A DNA stretch of 64,000 nt, from NCBI RefSeq assembly GCF_050467285.1, contig NZ_JBCMUN010000005.1, positions 728,104 to 792,103 of the forward strand. Reading direction: 5' to 3'. A program made the translations under genes and the position numbers. Below, piece after piece: positions 50,587-60,270 of the stretch; positions within the stretch are counted from its first letter, which is position 1, and each line of letters opens with the position of its first letter. The notes beneath the pieces were generated by a model. It was not told where the DNA came from. It did no database searches and saw nothing but the letters and a program-made list of their open reading frames with translations. The stretch comes from Paenibacillus_E oryzisoli_A (GTDB lineage Bacteria > Bacillota > Bacilli > Paenibacillales > NBRC-103111).

Positions 50587-51156
50587 TCAGTCAAATGTCA
50601 CGCGCCCGCCTTCGAGCGAGGCAATGCGTGCCAGAGATTCAACGCGAATGCCCTTCTCGCGAATCGAATTGCCGCCGGCTTGGAACGATTTTTCCACCGC
50701 GATTCCTACACCGACCAGCTCAGCGCCCGCCTTTTCCACAATGCGAATCAACCCGCGCGCCGCGTCGCCATTGGCGATGAAATCATCGATGATCAACACG
50801 CGATCCCCTGGATGCAGCAAATGAGAGGACACCATAATGTCCGTCACAATCCCTTTTGTAAAAGAAGGTACACGCTCGCTGTACGTATCTTGGTCCATTG
50901 TCAGCGTCTTTTTCCTTCTCGCAAAAATCATCGGTATTTCAAGCGTAAGCGCCGTCGTATACGCAATTGGGATCCCGGAGGATTCCACCGTCAGCACCTT
51001 GTCCGGCTTGGTTTCTCTGAACAATCTGGCAAACTCTCTCCCCATTTCCAGGACCAGAGCAGGATCGATCTGATGATTCAATATCGTATCGAGCTTTAAT
51101 ACCTTATCCGAAACCACGACGCCGACTTCTTGAATCCGCCGTTTTAACAATTCCAT
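50587..51156 (-). CDS. xpt: Xanthine phosphoribosyltransferase
   Basis: 189 residues from ATG 51156 (MELLKRRIQEVGVVVSDKVL), which fits B. subtilis Xpt and has GAGGGGG 9 bp upstream; an ATG 6 bp earlier lies too close to it. PRPP-binding loop VLIIDDFIANGDAARGL and the VLTVESSGIPIAY segment are visible. It salvages xanthine to XMP. Usually xpt is under a guanine riboswitch; none can be seen upstream here and no pbuX follows. Confidence 0.94.
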   Translation of the reverse strand: MELLKRRIQEVGVVVSDKVLKLDTILNHQIDPALVLEMGREFARLFRETKPDKVLTVESSGIPIAYTTALTLEIPMIFARRKKTLTMDQDTYSERVPSFTKGIVTDIMVSSHLLHPGDRVLIIDDFIANGDAARGLIRIVEKAGAELVGVGIAVEKSFQAGGNSIREKGIRVESLARIASLEGGRVTFD

Positions 51157-51430
51157 GGACATTACCCCCTCTGCCTGTCTAATATGAGTAAATTACCATA
51201 TCGACAACACTCGTTTCAAGTCAAAAATAAAAATGTCGCGAAGATTGAAACTTTTTCCTTCATTTAACTGTCTATACTTATACAGAAGAAAAACACGCTC
51301 TCATTTCGTTCTAGAATTGCTCACATTTGGGCATCTAGATGCATTGAAAATTAGGGGATAAACGGTATGATTAAGACAGTCGTCATTTTTAGTTGACATG
51401 GTCCTAGTCTCGCGGAAAGGATAGATCGCC

Positions 51431-52141
51431 TTGAACAGCCTCATAAAACCTATTATACAAGGATGTGTGCCGGTAGCGGTCCTATCCGTTCTTGTAACGG
51501 GATGCCAGGATGCGTCTGCCCCATCTCCACTCGCATCAACCTTGCCTGTCTCTACCTCGACCTCTTACGAATGGCAAGACGAGCCTACGCCGACAATCGC
51601 TGTCGCGATGCCTACCGCAACGCCGAGTCAGGAAGACAGCAAGCAGCATGAAGCACAGGTTGCCGGAGCCTCGTCTGCAACGACGCAGGAAGTCGATGTG
51701 CCGCAGTCGATTGTGAATCCGAAAACGACACCGAAGCCGAATGTGAAAGCCGAGAATGCTTATCAACAGGAAAAGCCTACACTCATGGGCGTCAAAATAG
51801 GAAGTGCCAAAGGCGACGTCGTCGCACTCTTCGGTAAAGCGAGCAAGCAGTTTGCCATGGAAGAAGACGGGATCGAAGTGTATGACTACGGCGACTTCTC
51901 CTTTGGTTTTACAAGTAAGGGGACCGTTGAATTCGTCGACGTCCACTCCGGCGATATTGATCCGGGGCTGCACGGCTTGCGTATTGGGCAGCAGGTGCAG
52001 GATGCCCTCTCGATTCTGGGTAAGCCGGATGCGAAGACCGCATACATGCTCTCGTATAAATCGCAGGGCACCGTGCTGAGATTGGATCTGGATCCCAAAG
52101 ACTCGACGATTCAGTCGATCAAGTTGTTTAGCGGGCAGTAA
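51431..52141 (+). CDS. Lipoprotein of unknown function
   Basis: 236 residues from a TTG start with GAAAGGA upstream. Lipobox LVTGC (Cys about 25), then a long Ser/Thr/Pro-rich linker to about residue 110. The C-terminal part holds two similar halves, each with a G(x)KIG-type start and LFGKA/ILGKPD-type turn (MGVKIGSAKGDVVALFGKAS; GLRIGQQVQDALSILGKPDA), as in SmpA/BamE-like small domains of Firmicutes. Exported and membrane-anchored; function unknown. The 270 bp upstream shows no other feature. Confidence 0.75.
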   Translation: MNSLIKPIIQGCVPVAVLSVLVTGCQDASAPSPLASTLPVSTSTSYEWQDEPTPTIAVAMPTATPSQEDSKQHEAQVAGASSATTQEVDVPQSIVNPKTTPKPNVKAENAYQQEKPTLMGVKIGSAKGDVVALFGKASKQFAMEEDGIEVYDYGDFSFGFTSKGTVEFVDVHSGDIDPGLHGLRIGQQVQDALSILGKPDAKTAYMLSYKSQGTVLRLDLDPKDSTIQSIKLFSGQ

Positions 52142-52162
52142 AGGAATAGCTGAACACGAAAG

Positions 52163-52201
52163 AAGCCGCCTTACCCGGTAGTTAGCCGAGCGAGGTGGCT
52201 T
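52163..52201. terminator. Terminator shared by the lipoprotein gene and the polysaccharide operon
   Basis: AAGCCGCCT (52163-52171) pairs with AGGTGGCTT (52193-52201), followed by TTTT on the plus strand. Confidence 0.7.
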
Positions 52202-52214
52202 TTTACATTACTCT

Positions 52215-53570
52215 CTAGAACTCCATAACATCCTCTTTCAACACCGTGCAATGCTCAATCCGATACGACTCTCGCGTATCCGCCTGCAAGGCGTGGAACT
52301 TGATCCCCTCCAGTGTAAGCCGCTCCACATGTCTGACATCCATAAACGTCGTCCGACTCCAGGTCGGATAGTAGTTCTCGGAGACGAGGTCGGGATGCTC
52401 GAATCGCATGTCCCAGACTTTTGGATAATCTGCCGGAATGTCCTCGTTGTTGACGCCGCCAATGAACGTGTATGTGAGATGTTTGAGCGTTAGATCGCGG
52501 ATCGGATGGCTTTCGCAAGCATCGACGCGGATCCCGTTAAAAGAAGGGCAGCCCATCACATCGTCCGTGAAACGGTAATGCGTCTTGTTCATCTCTTCGT
52601 CATCCGTTGCGATGATGTCCGACAGCAGAATGCGTGCCATCGTCCCGATCTCCGGCATCGCATCAAGACCGATGGATGAACCGATGACGTCCAGACGGTT
52701 ATTCAAAAGGATAAAGATCGGCCGCGTCACATTGCGCATCACGAGCCCCTGCGCCACAATGTCCGTGATGCTGCCGCCTTCGGTACACTCGATCTTGATC
52801 CCCTCACGCCACACGTTCTCGAACGTGCAGTTATGAATGGTCACATTGGAAATATCGCCGACCGATTTCAACCCGATCCGAATACCTGCGCAAATGGACG
52901 TAAAATGGCAGTTAGCAATATGGACATTTTTCATCGGATACGCCTTACTGCTGGCCTGCAAACAGAGGTTATCGTCAGTTCCGAGAATTCGGCAATTGGA
53001 GATGAACACGTTTTTGCAGCCGTCATAATCCAGACCGTCCCCGTTATACCTGCGATCATTGCGGATATCCAGCCCATCGCACCAAATGTTCTCACTGTCG
53101 AGAAAAGCGGTCGTCCACGCCGTCGAGTTGTGCAGTCGAAGACCTTTCACATGAATGTGCGCGCATCTCAAAAAACGCATCATCATCGGACGGTCGATCG
53201 TCCCCTCATTCGGAAAGCATTCCGCATTACCATTAATCTCACCTTGGCCAATAACGCCGATATTCGTCGCATCCTCCGCGTAGATCAAGCACTTGTCCAT
53301 ATCCTTCTCGTTCACATAGCGGTTATAATGCGTCCCCTCCGCATAATCGCAAATGTCCGGGTTCGCAAGCAGAACGGCCGAAGCATTCACCTGTAAATAG
53401 ATGTTGGATTTCAAAAAAATCGTGCCGCTGACGAACGTTCCGCCCGCCAGGACGACTGTACCGCCGCCCGCTTCCGCACAGCGATCGATCGCCTGCTGAA
53501 TGGCCGCCGTATCTACGGTGGTTCCATCGCCAACAGCCCCGAAATCTTTTACATTATACATATCAAGCAA
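52215..53570 (-). CDS. Glycoside hydrolase family 28 (polygalacturonase-like)
   Basis: About 451 residues. The start is placed at a TTG (53570) 9 bp after AGGAGG; the ATG nine bases later (MYNVKDFGAVGDGTTVDTAA) is the alternative. The beta-helix has GH28 features: NGDGLDYDGCKN, GTDDNLCLQA with the paired catalytic aspartates, and GIRIG near the substrate-binding lysine/arginine. No signal peptide, so it acts inside the cell on imported oligogalacturonide-like sugars. Last gene of the six-gene leftward operon, 13 bp after the lyase gene. Confidence 0.88.
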   Translation of the reverse strand: MLDMYNVKDFGAVGDGTTVDTAAIQQAIDRCAEAGGGTVVLAGGTFVSGTIFLKSNIYLQVNASAVLLANPDICDYAEGTHYNRYVNEKDMDKCLIYAEDATNIGVIGQGEINGNAECFPNEGTIDRPMMMRFLRCAHIHVKGLRLHNSTAWTTAFLDSENIWCDGLDIRNDRRYNGDGLDYDGCKNVFISNCRILGTDDNLCLQASSKAYPMKNVHIANCHFTSICAGIRIGLKSVGDISNVTIHNCTFENVWREGIKIECTEGGSITDIVAQGLVMRNVTRPIFILLNNRLDVIGSSIGLDAMPEIGTMARILLSDIIATDDEEMNKTHYRFTDDVMGCPSFNGIRVDACESHPIRDLTLKHLTYTFIGGVNNEDIPADYPKVWDMRFEHPDLVSENYYPTWSRTTFMDVRHVERLTLEGIKFHALQADTRESYRIEHCTVLKEDVMEF

Positions 53571-53583
53571 TTGGCTCGCCCTC

Positions 53584-56500
53584 CTATAGTTCAAGCTCAA
53601 TGCGTACATTCCCTTGCACGATAGCCAGATGCCCGTCTGCATAGTGTACGACGTCCAAACGCCGCTCCCCTTGCGCTTTCGCATGCAAAACCGTCAGGAA
53701 ACCTTCCTCGGCATCCGCCACAGCGCGAATGTAATCCAGCGTAGTTCCGTCTCCGGGCTTACCGGGCGTTAATTGCGTCGCTCGCCCTTGCTCGATCCAC
53801 GATCGCTCGACGCAGCTTGCGAACACAGTTTCCAGCGCAACGCCGTAATAACCTTCGGATACAAAGGAAGCGCCCTCCTTCGCCGTGCTTACCGACGCAA
53901 CAGGCAGGCTGAATAGCACTTCGCCCTCGAAGTCGTCGATTCGATCGTGAATGACATAGAGATCGCGATGTTTGAGATACCGGATGTCTCTTCTGTGTCT
54001 TCCTGCGCCTTCGGGATTAAGGATCTCGATGGAAATGAAATCTATCTCCTCGCCCGGCGTATAAGCCAGAACACGACTCGTCCTGGGTACATCGACCCAG
54101 CCGCGTTCCAGACTGTACGTACCCGCCGTTAAATTGATTGCTCCGCTGCCGGATTTCTGGACGGCCTTCCGGCGCGTCGCAAACTGCACGCACGCGTGCG
54201 AATACGAGGAAATATGCCAGCTCGTGCTGCTGTCAAAGTAGCCTTCAATGCCGGAGTCCATGACGAGCGGCACCGCATTTTTATATAGAATGAAAGAGCC
54301 TTGATCCAGATGCCCGTGGCCGATCGGCTTAGGACTGGACATTACAGCGAAGTAGCTCCCCTGACCATTCCCTCTGAAAATATAAAGACCCGCATCCGGA
54401 TAGCTCACGGCAGATGGAAGGTTCAGCTCGCCGCCGCACGCATAACGGTCGCTTAGCGCGAGCAGATTGTCCAGCGTAATCCCTTCGCCCCACAGCTTTT
54501 TGAACGGCTTGCCGGCCTTCACCCATGTCAGGTACATGCGATCGGCGACGGCCTTATTCACCTTCGCGACATCAGCCAGATATGTTGTGTAGCTGCCGAA
54601 CTCTGTGCCGCCGCTCAGCGCGTGATCGCCAAACGGCGGCGTCCCGATACGCCAGTCAAAAAACGAATACCCCGGCGTCTGCACCCCCACGCTGAAATCG
54701 AACATATCGGGCAGACGCGTCGTGGCAAACCAGTTGTCCCCCATCATGTGCGCGACGACTTTTGCATACCCGGCAAAGCGCTCCAACGCCGCATGATGAT
54801 ACCGAATCGACTCCGGCCATGAACCGTCTGGATTAACATTTAAGGATAGCTGCGCTTGCAGCACGGCGTGCGCATTATAGAGCCAAGCCTTGCGGTTCGG
54901 AAAATCATCCAGGACGAGCATCAAATATGCGGCGCCTGCGCACATATCTGTCTGCCAGTTGCTGCAGCCCCGCTGCGCCGCTTCGGCGGTTAGCTCCGTC
55001 CGGTCGCGCAAATCCAGCATATAGCGCAGCAAATACTCAGCCATCGCATAGAACCGGCCTTTCTCCTCCTCCGTAAAGAAGCCTGCCTGCTTAATCAGCG
55101 AATACGTAACCGCCGTGCTGCACAGCAGCCTCCCGCCTTGCACCGCGCCGTACGAGTCGCTGCCCTGCGGCCGCGTATTCGTCGCCAGCCAATGCTCCGC
55201 TCCTTGGCAGAAATCATGCAAGGTGTACAAGATCGCAAGCTTCGCTTTCTGCGCATACGTGGCGTCCCCTGTGAACGCATACTGAATCGCGTCGCACTGC
55301 ATCGTTAATTGAAAGCAGCTGTTCGGCAGCGAGGAGCTGCGATTGAAGCTGATTTCAAAGACGTCAACAAGCTGATCCACCTCATCCAGAAACGTAATCT
55401 GCGCCTTGACGCCCTCCTTGAACTTGCCGTCGATCTTGGCGGCAAACGTCAACGTGCAGCCGACACCAGCCTCAACAGCAATGTCCCCGTCATAGCGCCA
55501 CGCTCCCTCATCGCCGCTTGTCGGATTGCAGAGGTAAATGGAACGCGGCTTCTCCCCGGCCTCCGCGGCCAAAGAAACTTGCGAAGAAGGGTTCGCCGTT
55601 TCCACCCGGTCGCGGTCGCCGCCGCAAAACGGATAATCCGCTTCCCATCTCAGGATGGGCTTGCCTTTTACAACGTGCGCTCGCCATGACCGAGGGCCGT
55701 CCGCCCCTTCGTCGAAGCCCCCGTTCTCGATCGGAAGCCTGCCGCCGTTGGCCGAGAGGATGCTCAGGTTGTCGATCCACACATGGCCGAGGCCGTCCTC
55801 CTCATTTTCCACACTTGGCAAAATGAAGGAGACGCCGAGCTTGACAGCCCGTTCGGGTGCGGTAAAATTGATGATTTTATCCGTCGAGCTCCACGTGTAA
55901 AAGGACTTGTTGATCTCGTCGTAATTCGCATCCTCGCGCATGAGCAGCGCTGTCGCCTGCTCGAGATAGGCGAGGCTGTACCTTTCGGATAAGTCTGCAA
56001 TCCGCTCGTACTGTTCGCGAAGCAGCTTATCCTGCGCTACGTTTTGTTTCAATTCATGGAGCGCCGCTTCGGTCAAATACAACGTCGCCGCCGGGTCCAC
56101 GTCCGTACGCAGCACGCGCGAAAAGCGAAAAGCGCGCAGCCGGTTCAGGCACGCTACGACCGCTTGCGCCAGCGCCTCACCGCTGTCGCCGCTGCGGAAC
56201 GCCAACCTGGCTTCCTCCAGCTGGGCCATCCCGGTTCGCAGCGCCGCAGCCGCCGCAGCGTCATACTCGCCCACGGCGCTGCCGATTCGCGCCGCTGCCA
56301 GATGAGCCGCCGCCTGAGCGAGCGCCTCCTCCGCCTTGCCGGGCAACGCCGCCACCTCGTCGCAGCGTACATCCTGCCGCTCGAACCACGCCAGCGCCGG
56401 CTCCAGCCCGTACTCGTGGTACACCTTGCCTTCCTCATTATAGGAAGGGGCCATCGTGTACCGCCGCGCGGCAAAAAGCACCGCCTCTTCTTCTCTCGGC

Positions 56501-56751
56501 GCATAGAATCGGCGATTGCGCACGAATGGTACGTGCGCTTTCCCTGCTAACGCCGCTACAGCAGCGTGCACCATATCCTCAATCGCCAGCTTCGCGCCGT
56601 CCGTGTAGTAAGCGCCATTGGTCTCGAGCAGCCTCTCCGCGCGCTCCACCAAGGATTGTAAATACACGTGAGCTGTGCCCGCTTCGGCAAACTCCCGCTT
56701 CCCTTCCAAATGTGGTTGATCTTTCGATTGTGCTTGTGTATGTCCAGCCAT
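53584..56751 (-). CDS. Heparinase II/III-like polysaccharide lyase (1055 residues)
   Basis: No signal peptide. Residues about 30-450 hold helical and beta-sandwich segments (VWIDNLSILSANGGRLPIEN resembles a carbohydrate-binding sandwich). Residues about 450-720 form an alpha/alpha toroid (YALLKQAGFF-like YSLIKQAGFFTEEEKGRFYA), and about 760-1055 the heparinase II/III C-terminal sandwich, with PIGHGHLDQGSFILYKNAVP and SWHISSYSHACVQFATRRK carrying likely catalytic His/Tyr. Such enzymes split uronic-acid polysaccharides by beta-elimination. GGGAGG ribosome site; 22 bp after the previous lyase gene. Substrate not known. Confidence 0.85.
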   Translation of the reverse strand: MAGHTQAQSKDQPHLEGKREFAEAGTAHVYLQSLVERAERLLETNGAYYTDGAKLAIEDMVHAAVAALAGKAHVPFVRNRRFYAPREEEAVLFAARRYTMAPSYNEEGKVYHEYGLEPALAWFERQDVRCDEVAALPGKAEEALAQAAAHLAAARIGSAVGEYDAAAAAALRTGMAQLEEARLAFRSGDSGEALAQAVVACLNRLRAFRFSRVLRTDVDPAATLYLTEAALHELKQNVAQDKLLREQYERIADLSERYSLAYLEQATALLMREDANYDEINKSFYTWSSTDKIINFTAPERAVKLGVSFILPSVENEEDGLGHVWIDNLSILSANGGRLPIENGGFDEGADGPRSWRAHVVKGKPILRWEADYPFCGGDRDRVETANPSSQVSLAAEAGEKPRSIYLCNPTSGDEGAWRYDGDIAVEAGVGCTLTFAAKIDGKFKEGVKAQITFLDEVDQLVDVFEISFNRSSSLPNSCFQLTMQCDAIQYAFTGDATYAQKAKLAILYTLHDFCQGAEHWLATNTRPQGSDSYGAVQGGRLLCSTAVTYSLIKQAGFFTEEEKGRFYAMAEYLLRYMLDLRDRTELTAEAAQRGCSNWQTDMCAGAAYLMLVLDDFPNRKAWLYNAHAVLQAQLSLNVNPDGSWPESIRYHHAALERFAGYAKVVAHMMGDNWFATTRLPDMFDFSVGVQTPGYSFFDWRIGTPPFGDHALSGGTEFGSYTTYLADVAKVNKAVADRMYLTWVKAGKPFKKLWGEGITLDNLLALSDRYACGGELNLPSAVSYPDAGLYIFRGNGQGSYFAVMSSPKPIGHGHLDQGSFILYKNAVPLVMDSGIEGYFDSSTSWHISSYSHACVQFATRRKAVQKSGSGAINLTAGTYSLERGWVDVPRTSRVLAYTPGEEIDFISIEILNPEGAGRHRRDIRYLKHRDLYVIHDRIDDFEGEVLFSLPVASVSTAKEGASFVSEGYYGVALETVFASCVERSWIEQGRATQLTPGKPGDGTTLDYIRAVADAEEGFLTVLHAKAQGERRLDVVHYADGHLAIVQGNVRIELEL

Positions 56752-56773
56752 TCTCTTTGCCTCCCTATCCGGC

Positions 56774-59700
56774 TTACTTGCCTGCCGCCGTTTCCTCTCG
56801 AATCAACTGTCCGCGGGCATACTCGGTCAGCTTCAAGCTGATGTCTTCCTGCTCCATTGACGACACTTCCACAATCTGCGTTCTGCCGTCCTTCAGGCGC
56901 ACCTCAACGGTATTGGCATCTGCGGCCTGCACAGTCGCAATCATCGACTCCGCCTCATGCGGCTCCACGATCGTAATGAACCTCCCGACTTTCCCCTGCG
57001 TCCGCACGGCATACGTGATGCGCCGCTGCGACTCGTCGCCAGGGAACGCGTCCGCGCCAATGCGGCCCACGAACCTGACCGCATCCAAGCCGGTCAAATC
57101 CAGCCGGATCACGGCTTCCCGATCATGGTCGATCGGGCTAGTAGGAATCGCGTCCTTGTACTCATTGCCTACAATCGTCACTCGTCCGCCTTCGTAATCT
57201 TTGCCAAAACCGTGTCCCGCATCGACATTGCGGCAGTCCAGCACCAGTTCCCTAAGCGGAACGGTCGAACCGTCCGTCAAAACAAGATAAGCCTCTCCCC
57301 AGAACAACCCCTGCGGCGTTCGCACCGGATACTTCTGCTCGGTATAGTTCGGGCCGTTCTGCACGTGCAAGCTGAGCGAGGCCGCGCCTCGTACATCGAT
57401 GTCGCACAAGCCTTCGCCCAGCAGCCAAGCGCCGAATTCGCCCTGCGCCTTGACCTCACCTTCGACCTCGACCCGGTAAGCAAGCGGAATCGTGATGCCG
57501 TGGTATTCCGCCGCTCGCCCCGTAATGTGCGTCGTTTGCGGCGGCCATGCCGTATGCACATCGAGCTTTAGTGGTCCCGGCACGTTATGCGCCGTCCGAT
57601 TGCCCCGCTGATCCTCGCCTTCGCCGAAAATCGTTTCGAAGCGCGCGACGCTTGCGCCGGAGACGTCATACCAATGGCAATCGGTAATGAATTGGCCGTC
57701 CGAGAGAGGGTCGTCCGACCATTGGCTCGTATGCTTCAAATGGGCGACGCTGTCAGCTTCCAGTCCCCTCCATCCCTTCATCTGGAACAAGCAATCGAAC
57801 TGATGATCGGCCTCGCCCTTCACATAATCGAACAGCACCACATAGTCGTCGGTGACCGCCATCGCTCTGCGCTGCACAACCGGCTCCGTGTATCCGGACA
57901 GCGCGCCATACGGCGGCGCCTCCTCCAGCTCGGGCAGCCAGCTGGCGTTCATCTCGCACCGCTCCGCCAGCGTCGCCGTGTTCGGGTAGATCATCCCGCC
58001 GTACGGCGGATACGCCCACGGCGCGACCGTTTCAACCGCTGCGGCTTGCAGCGCCTGGCCGCTGTAGAACATGAGCCTGCGCGAATCCGCAGGAACCTGC
58101 ATTTTGCCGTCGACGACGACCATGTTTTTGGTCAAGGAGTTTTGCACGTAAAATTTGTACATGAAATGATGGTAGCCCCACCACACATGCTCCGGGTTGA
58201 AAAAGCTGCGCCCATAGCGCATGAGAGAAAGCAGCTCCGTCCGGTCGTAATGCCCGTGCGCATAGCCATGCGAGCCGTAGCGAAGCACGGCCTGAATTTG
58301 CTCGCTTTGCGGGCGTTCTGCCGTCCGGCTTCGCAGCATCGCAATGCCGACGTTATCCGAATACGCGTTATTCCGCGTATACCGGGACTCATAGTCCGGC
58401 AGCTCCGCATGGCCGAAAATCGGATCAGGCTGCGGGAAGCGCCGGATGACCGGAATATATTCCGGATCCTTGTAATACTGATAGGCCAGATCGAACGTGG
58501 AGCCAAAATGAACCCCGTCCAGCTTCTTCTCATCGGAGTCGCTGATGCCGAACAGCACGCCCCGTTCATCGAGAAACGGAATCACCGCATCGAATAAATC
58601 TTTGATGCAGACGTAGTTTTTCCGGTTGCCGCCCCATTTTTTATTCACCATGCCGAAGCGCACTTCCGCGTCTTGCCCGCCATACGTGCTGTTCACTTCA
58701 TCATTGAACGGGATGCGGAAATGCGTATGCAGCAGATTGTAGCCGAAAGGCAGCAGGGCATGCGCTGTGTGGATATACATGGACGAGACCCACGTGTTAT
58801 AGCCGACCGAGCATTCGTGCCACCAACCATCATTGAACAAGCCATAGCGAAGCTGCTCAATCGACCCGCCAGGACCGAATGCGAAGCGCAGCGCCCGCTC
58901 AATGTCTTGAATTGCCAGCGCGCAATAGAGCGCTCCCGTAATTTCCGAGAGCAGCCAGTTAGAAATGTGCCCCCGCTGCAAGTGGTGATCCAGAATGTCC
59001 ATATAGATGCGGAATGTTCGCTCTACACCCTGATGCTCTTCCTGCGTCAACACCCCGGCATCATAGATGATGTCGTACGGGATCGCCAAATGCTGAAAGA
59101 AGTGTCCCTCCTGCACATAGCTCGCACTGCAGCCTTTCTTTTTCCGGGGATAGCCCTTCTCTTCATCGATAAAATACCGTAAAAACGCCGCAACCTTCTC
59201 CGCGTATTTCCGCTCCTTGGTCAGCGCATACGCATAAGCGGCCGACATGATGCCGTGCTCTTCGCTCGTGTTGTAGCAATAGTCGCGCTCGTCGACTGGC
59301 ACCGGAGGCACGACCTCCCAAGCGTCCGCATCTGCAATAATTTGCGCATACCCCGGCTGAAAGCTGGCATGTCGGTCAATGCGCTCCCTCACTTCCTGCC
59401 ACTTGGCTTCCGTATGATAGATGTACGGATGGGGCAACTTCCGCAAAGTCTTCAACACAATCTCCACGCTGCTGCTGCTGTCCCCATTGCCCGTAAAACG
59501 AAGCGTTGTCATCTCGTGCCCACCTGGCACCATGAGGTCGTGAACCCGCACGACCGCCTTCACCTCCTGCTGCGCATACGGCTCCAGAACAAACTTCTCG
59601 GGCGTCACAACCGCCAGCAGCGATTCCCAGCCCTCGAACAGTTGCTTCACCGCCACATGCTGCCGCCGATCCGTACAGTTGTGCACAGTCATCGTATACG

Positions 59701-60160
59701 CGACGTCTTCGCCAGCCTCCCCGGCTCGGCCAAGCACGCCGGTCTCTACATAGAGCCGCTCCCCTCGCAAAAGCCGAACGCCGACAAGGCGTCCTGCGCT
59801 GTGAAGCTCAAAGCTTTGCACGAACCGCCACAGGTTCCGCTTGCTCCGCTCTATGTCAAAATCGTCCAATCGGACGATGCAGTCGTGACGCCCTGATCCT
59901 GCCAGCGTAACCGTCGCACTTACACTTCGCTCCTCCACAAAATTCGCCTGAATGCGAAAGCTCGTTTCTTCCGTCTCGGCAATCAGGCTGATGTGCAGCC
60001 CAAACCAGCCCATCGCATCCTGCGAACCGTCATGGGCGCGCTCAAAGCCGATGGGATACCAGCCTTGAGCCCCCTCAGGGACTGGATAATGAAATACGGC
60101 GGCTCCATCCTCTCGGTTCTCCATGCGCCAATCTTGCAAAAGATCAATTGTTGTAGGCAT
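56774..60160 (-). CDS. Heparinase II/III-like polysaccharide lyase (about 1128 residues)
   Basis: Start at ATG 60160 (MPTTIDLLQDWRMENREDGA) with AAGGAGAGG upstream; the frame is open back to 60262 but lacks a ribosome site. An N-terminal beta-sandwich precedes an alpha/alpha toroid (about 290-600; GHISNWLLSEITGALYCALA, FNDGWWHECSVGYNTWV) and the lyase sandwich with YGSHGYAHGHYDRTELLSLM, where H-G-H-Y-D is the family's catalytic and metal region. No signal peptide. It differs from the following lyase in sequence, so the pair may attack different linkages of one glycan. Confidence 0.85.
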   Translation of the reverse strand: MPTTIDLLQDWRMENREDGAAVFHYPVPEGAQGWYPIGFERAHDGSQDAMGWFGLHISLIAETEETSFRIQANFVEERSVSATVTLAGSGRHDCIVRLDDFDIERSKRNLWRFVQSFELHSAGRLVGVRLLRGERLYVETGVLGRAGEAGEDVAYTMTVHNCTDRRQHVAVKQLFEGWESLLAVVTPEKFVLEPYAQQEVKAVVRVHDLMVPGGHEMTTLRFTGNGDSSSSVEIVLKTLRKLPHPYIYHTEAKWQEVRERIDRHASFQPGYAQIIADADAWEVVPPVPVDERDYCYNTSEEHGIMSAAYAYALTKERKYAEKVAAFLRYFIDEEKGYPRKKKGCSASYVQEGHFFQHLAIPYDIIYDAGVLTQEEHQGVERTFRIYMDILDHHLQRGHISNWLLSEITGALYCALAIQDIERALRFAFGPGGSIEQLRYGLFNDGWWHECSVGYNTWVSSMYIHTAHALLPFGYNLLHTHFRIPFNDEVNSTYGGQDAEVRFGMVNKKWGGNRKNYVCIKDLFDAVIPFLDERGVLFGISDSDEKKLDGVHFGSTFDLAYQYYKDPEYIPVIRRFPQPDPIFGHAELPDYESRYTRNNAYSDNVGIAMLRSRTAERPQSEQIQAVLRYGSHGYAHGHYDRTELLSLMRYGRSFFNPEHVWWGYHHFMYKFYVQNSLTKNMVVVDGKMQVPADSRRLMFYSGQALQAAAVETVAPWAYPPYGGMIYPNTATLAERCEMNASWLPELEEAPPYGALSGYTEPVVQRRAMAVTDDYVVLFDYVKGEADHQFDCLFQMKGWRGLEADSVAHLKHTSQWSDDPLSDGQFITDCHWYDVSGASVARFETIFGEGEDQRGNRTAHNVPGPLKLDVHTAWPPQTTHITGRAAEYHGITIPLAYRVEVEGEVKAQGEFGAWLLGEGLCDIDVRGAASLSLHVQNGPNYTEQKYPVRTPQGLFWGEAYLVLTDGSTVPLRELVLDCRNVDAGHGFGKDYEGGRVTIVGNEYKDAIPTSPIDHDREAVIRLDLTGLDAVRFVGRIGADAFPGDESQRRITYAVRTQGKVGRFITIVEPHEAESMIATVQAADANTVEVRLKDGRTQIVEVSSMEQEDISLKLTEYARGQLIREETAAGK

Positions 60161-60270
60161 CTCCGTTTCCCTCTCCTTTTTAAGCGGCCGCAAGGGAAAA
60201 GAGACCCTCCCCAGGCTGCCATCTCGCCCTCCGGTTAGTCTCTTTTCCGTTTGCACCGTCATGACAACAG

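Noticed and set aside
51163..51430. Guanine riboswitch before xpt
   Set aside because: No three-way junction with the conserved purine-aptamer loops could be found upstream of xpt.
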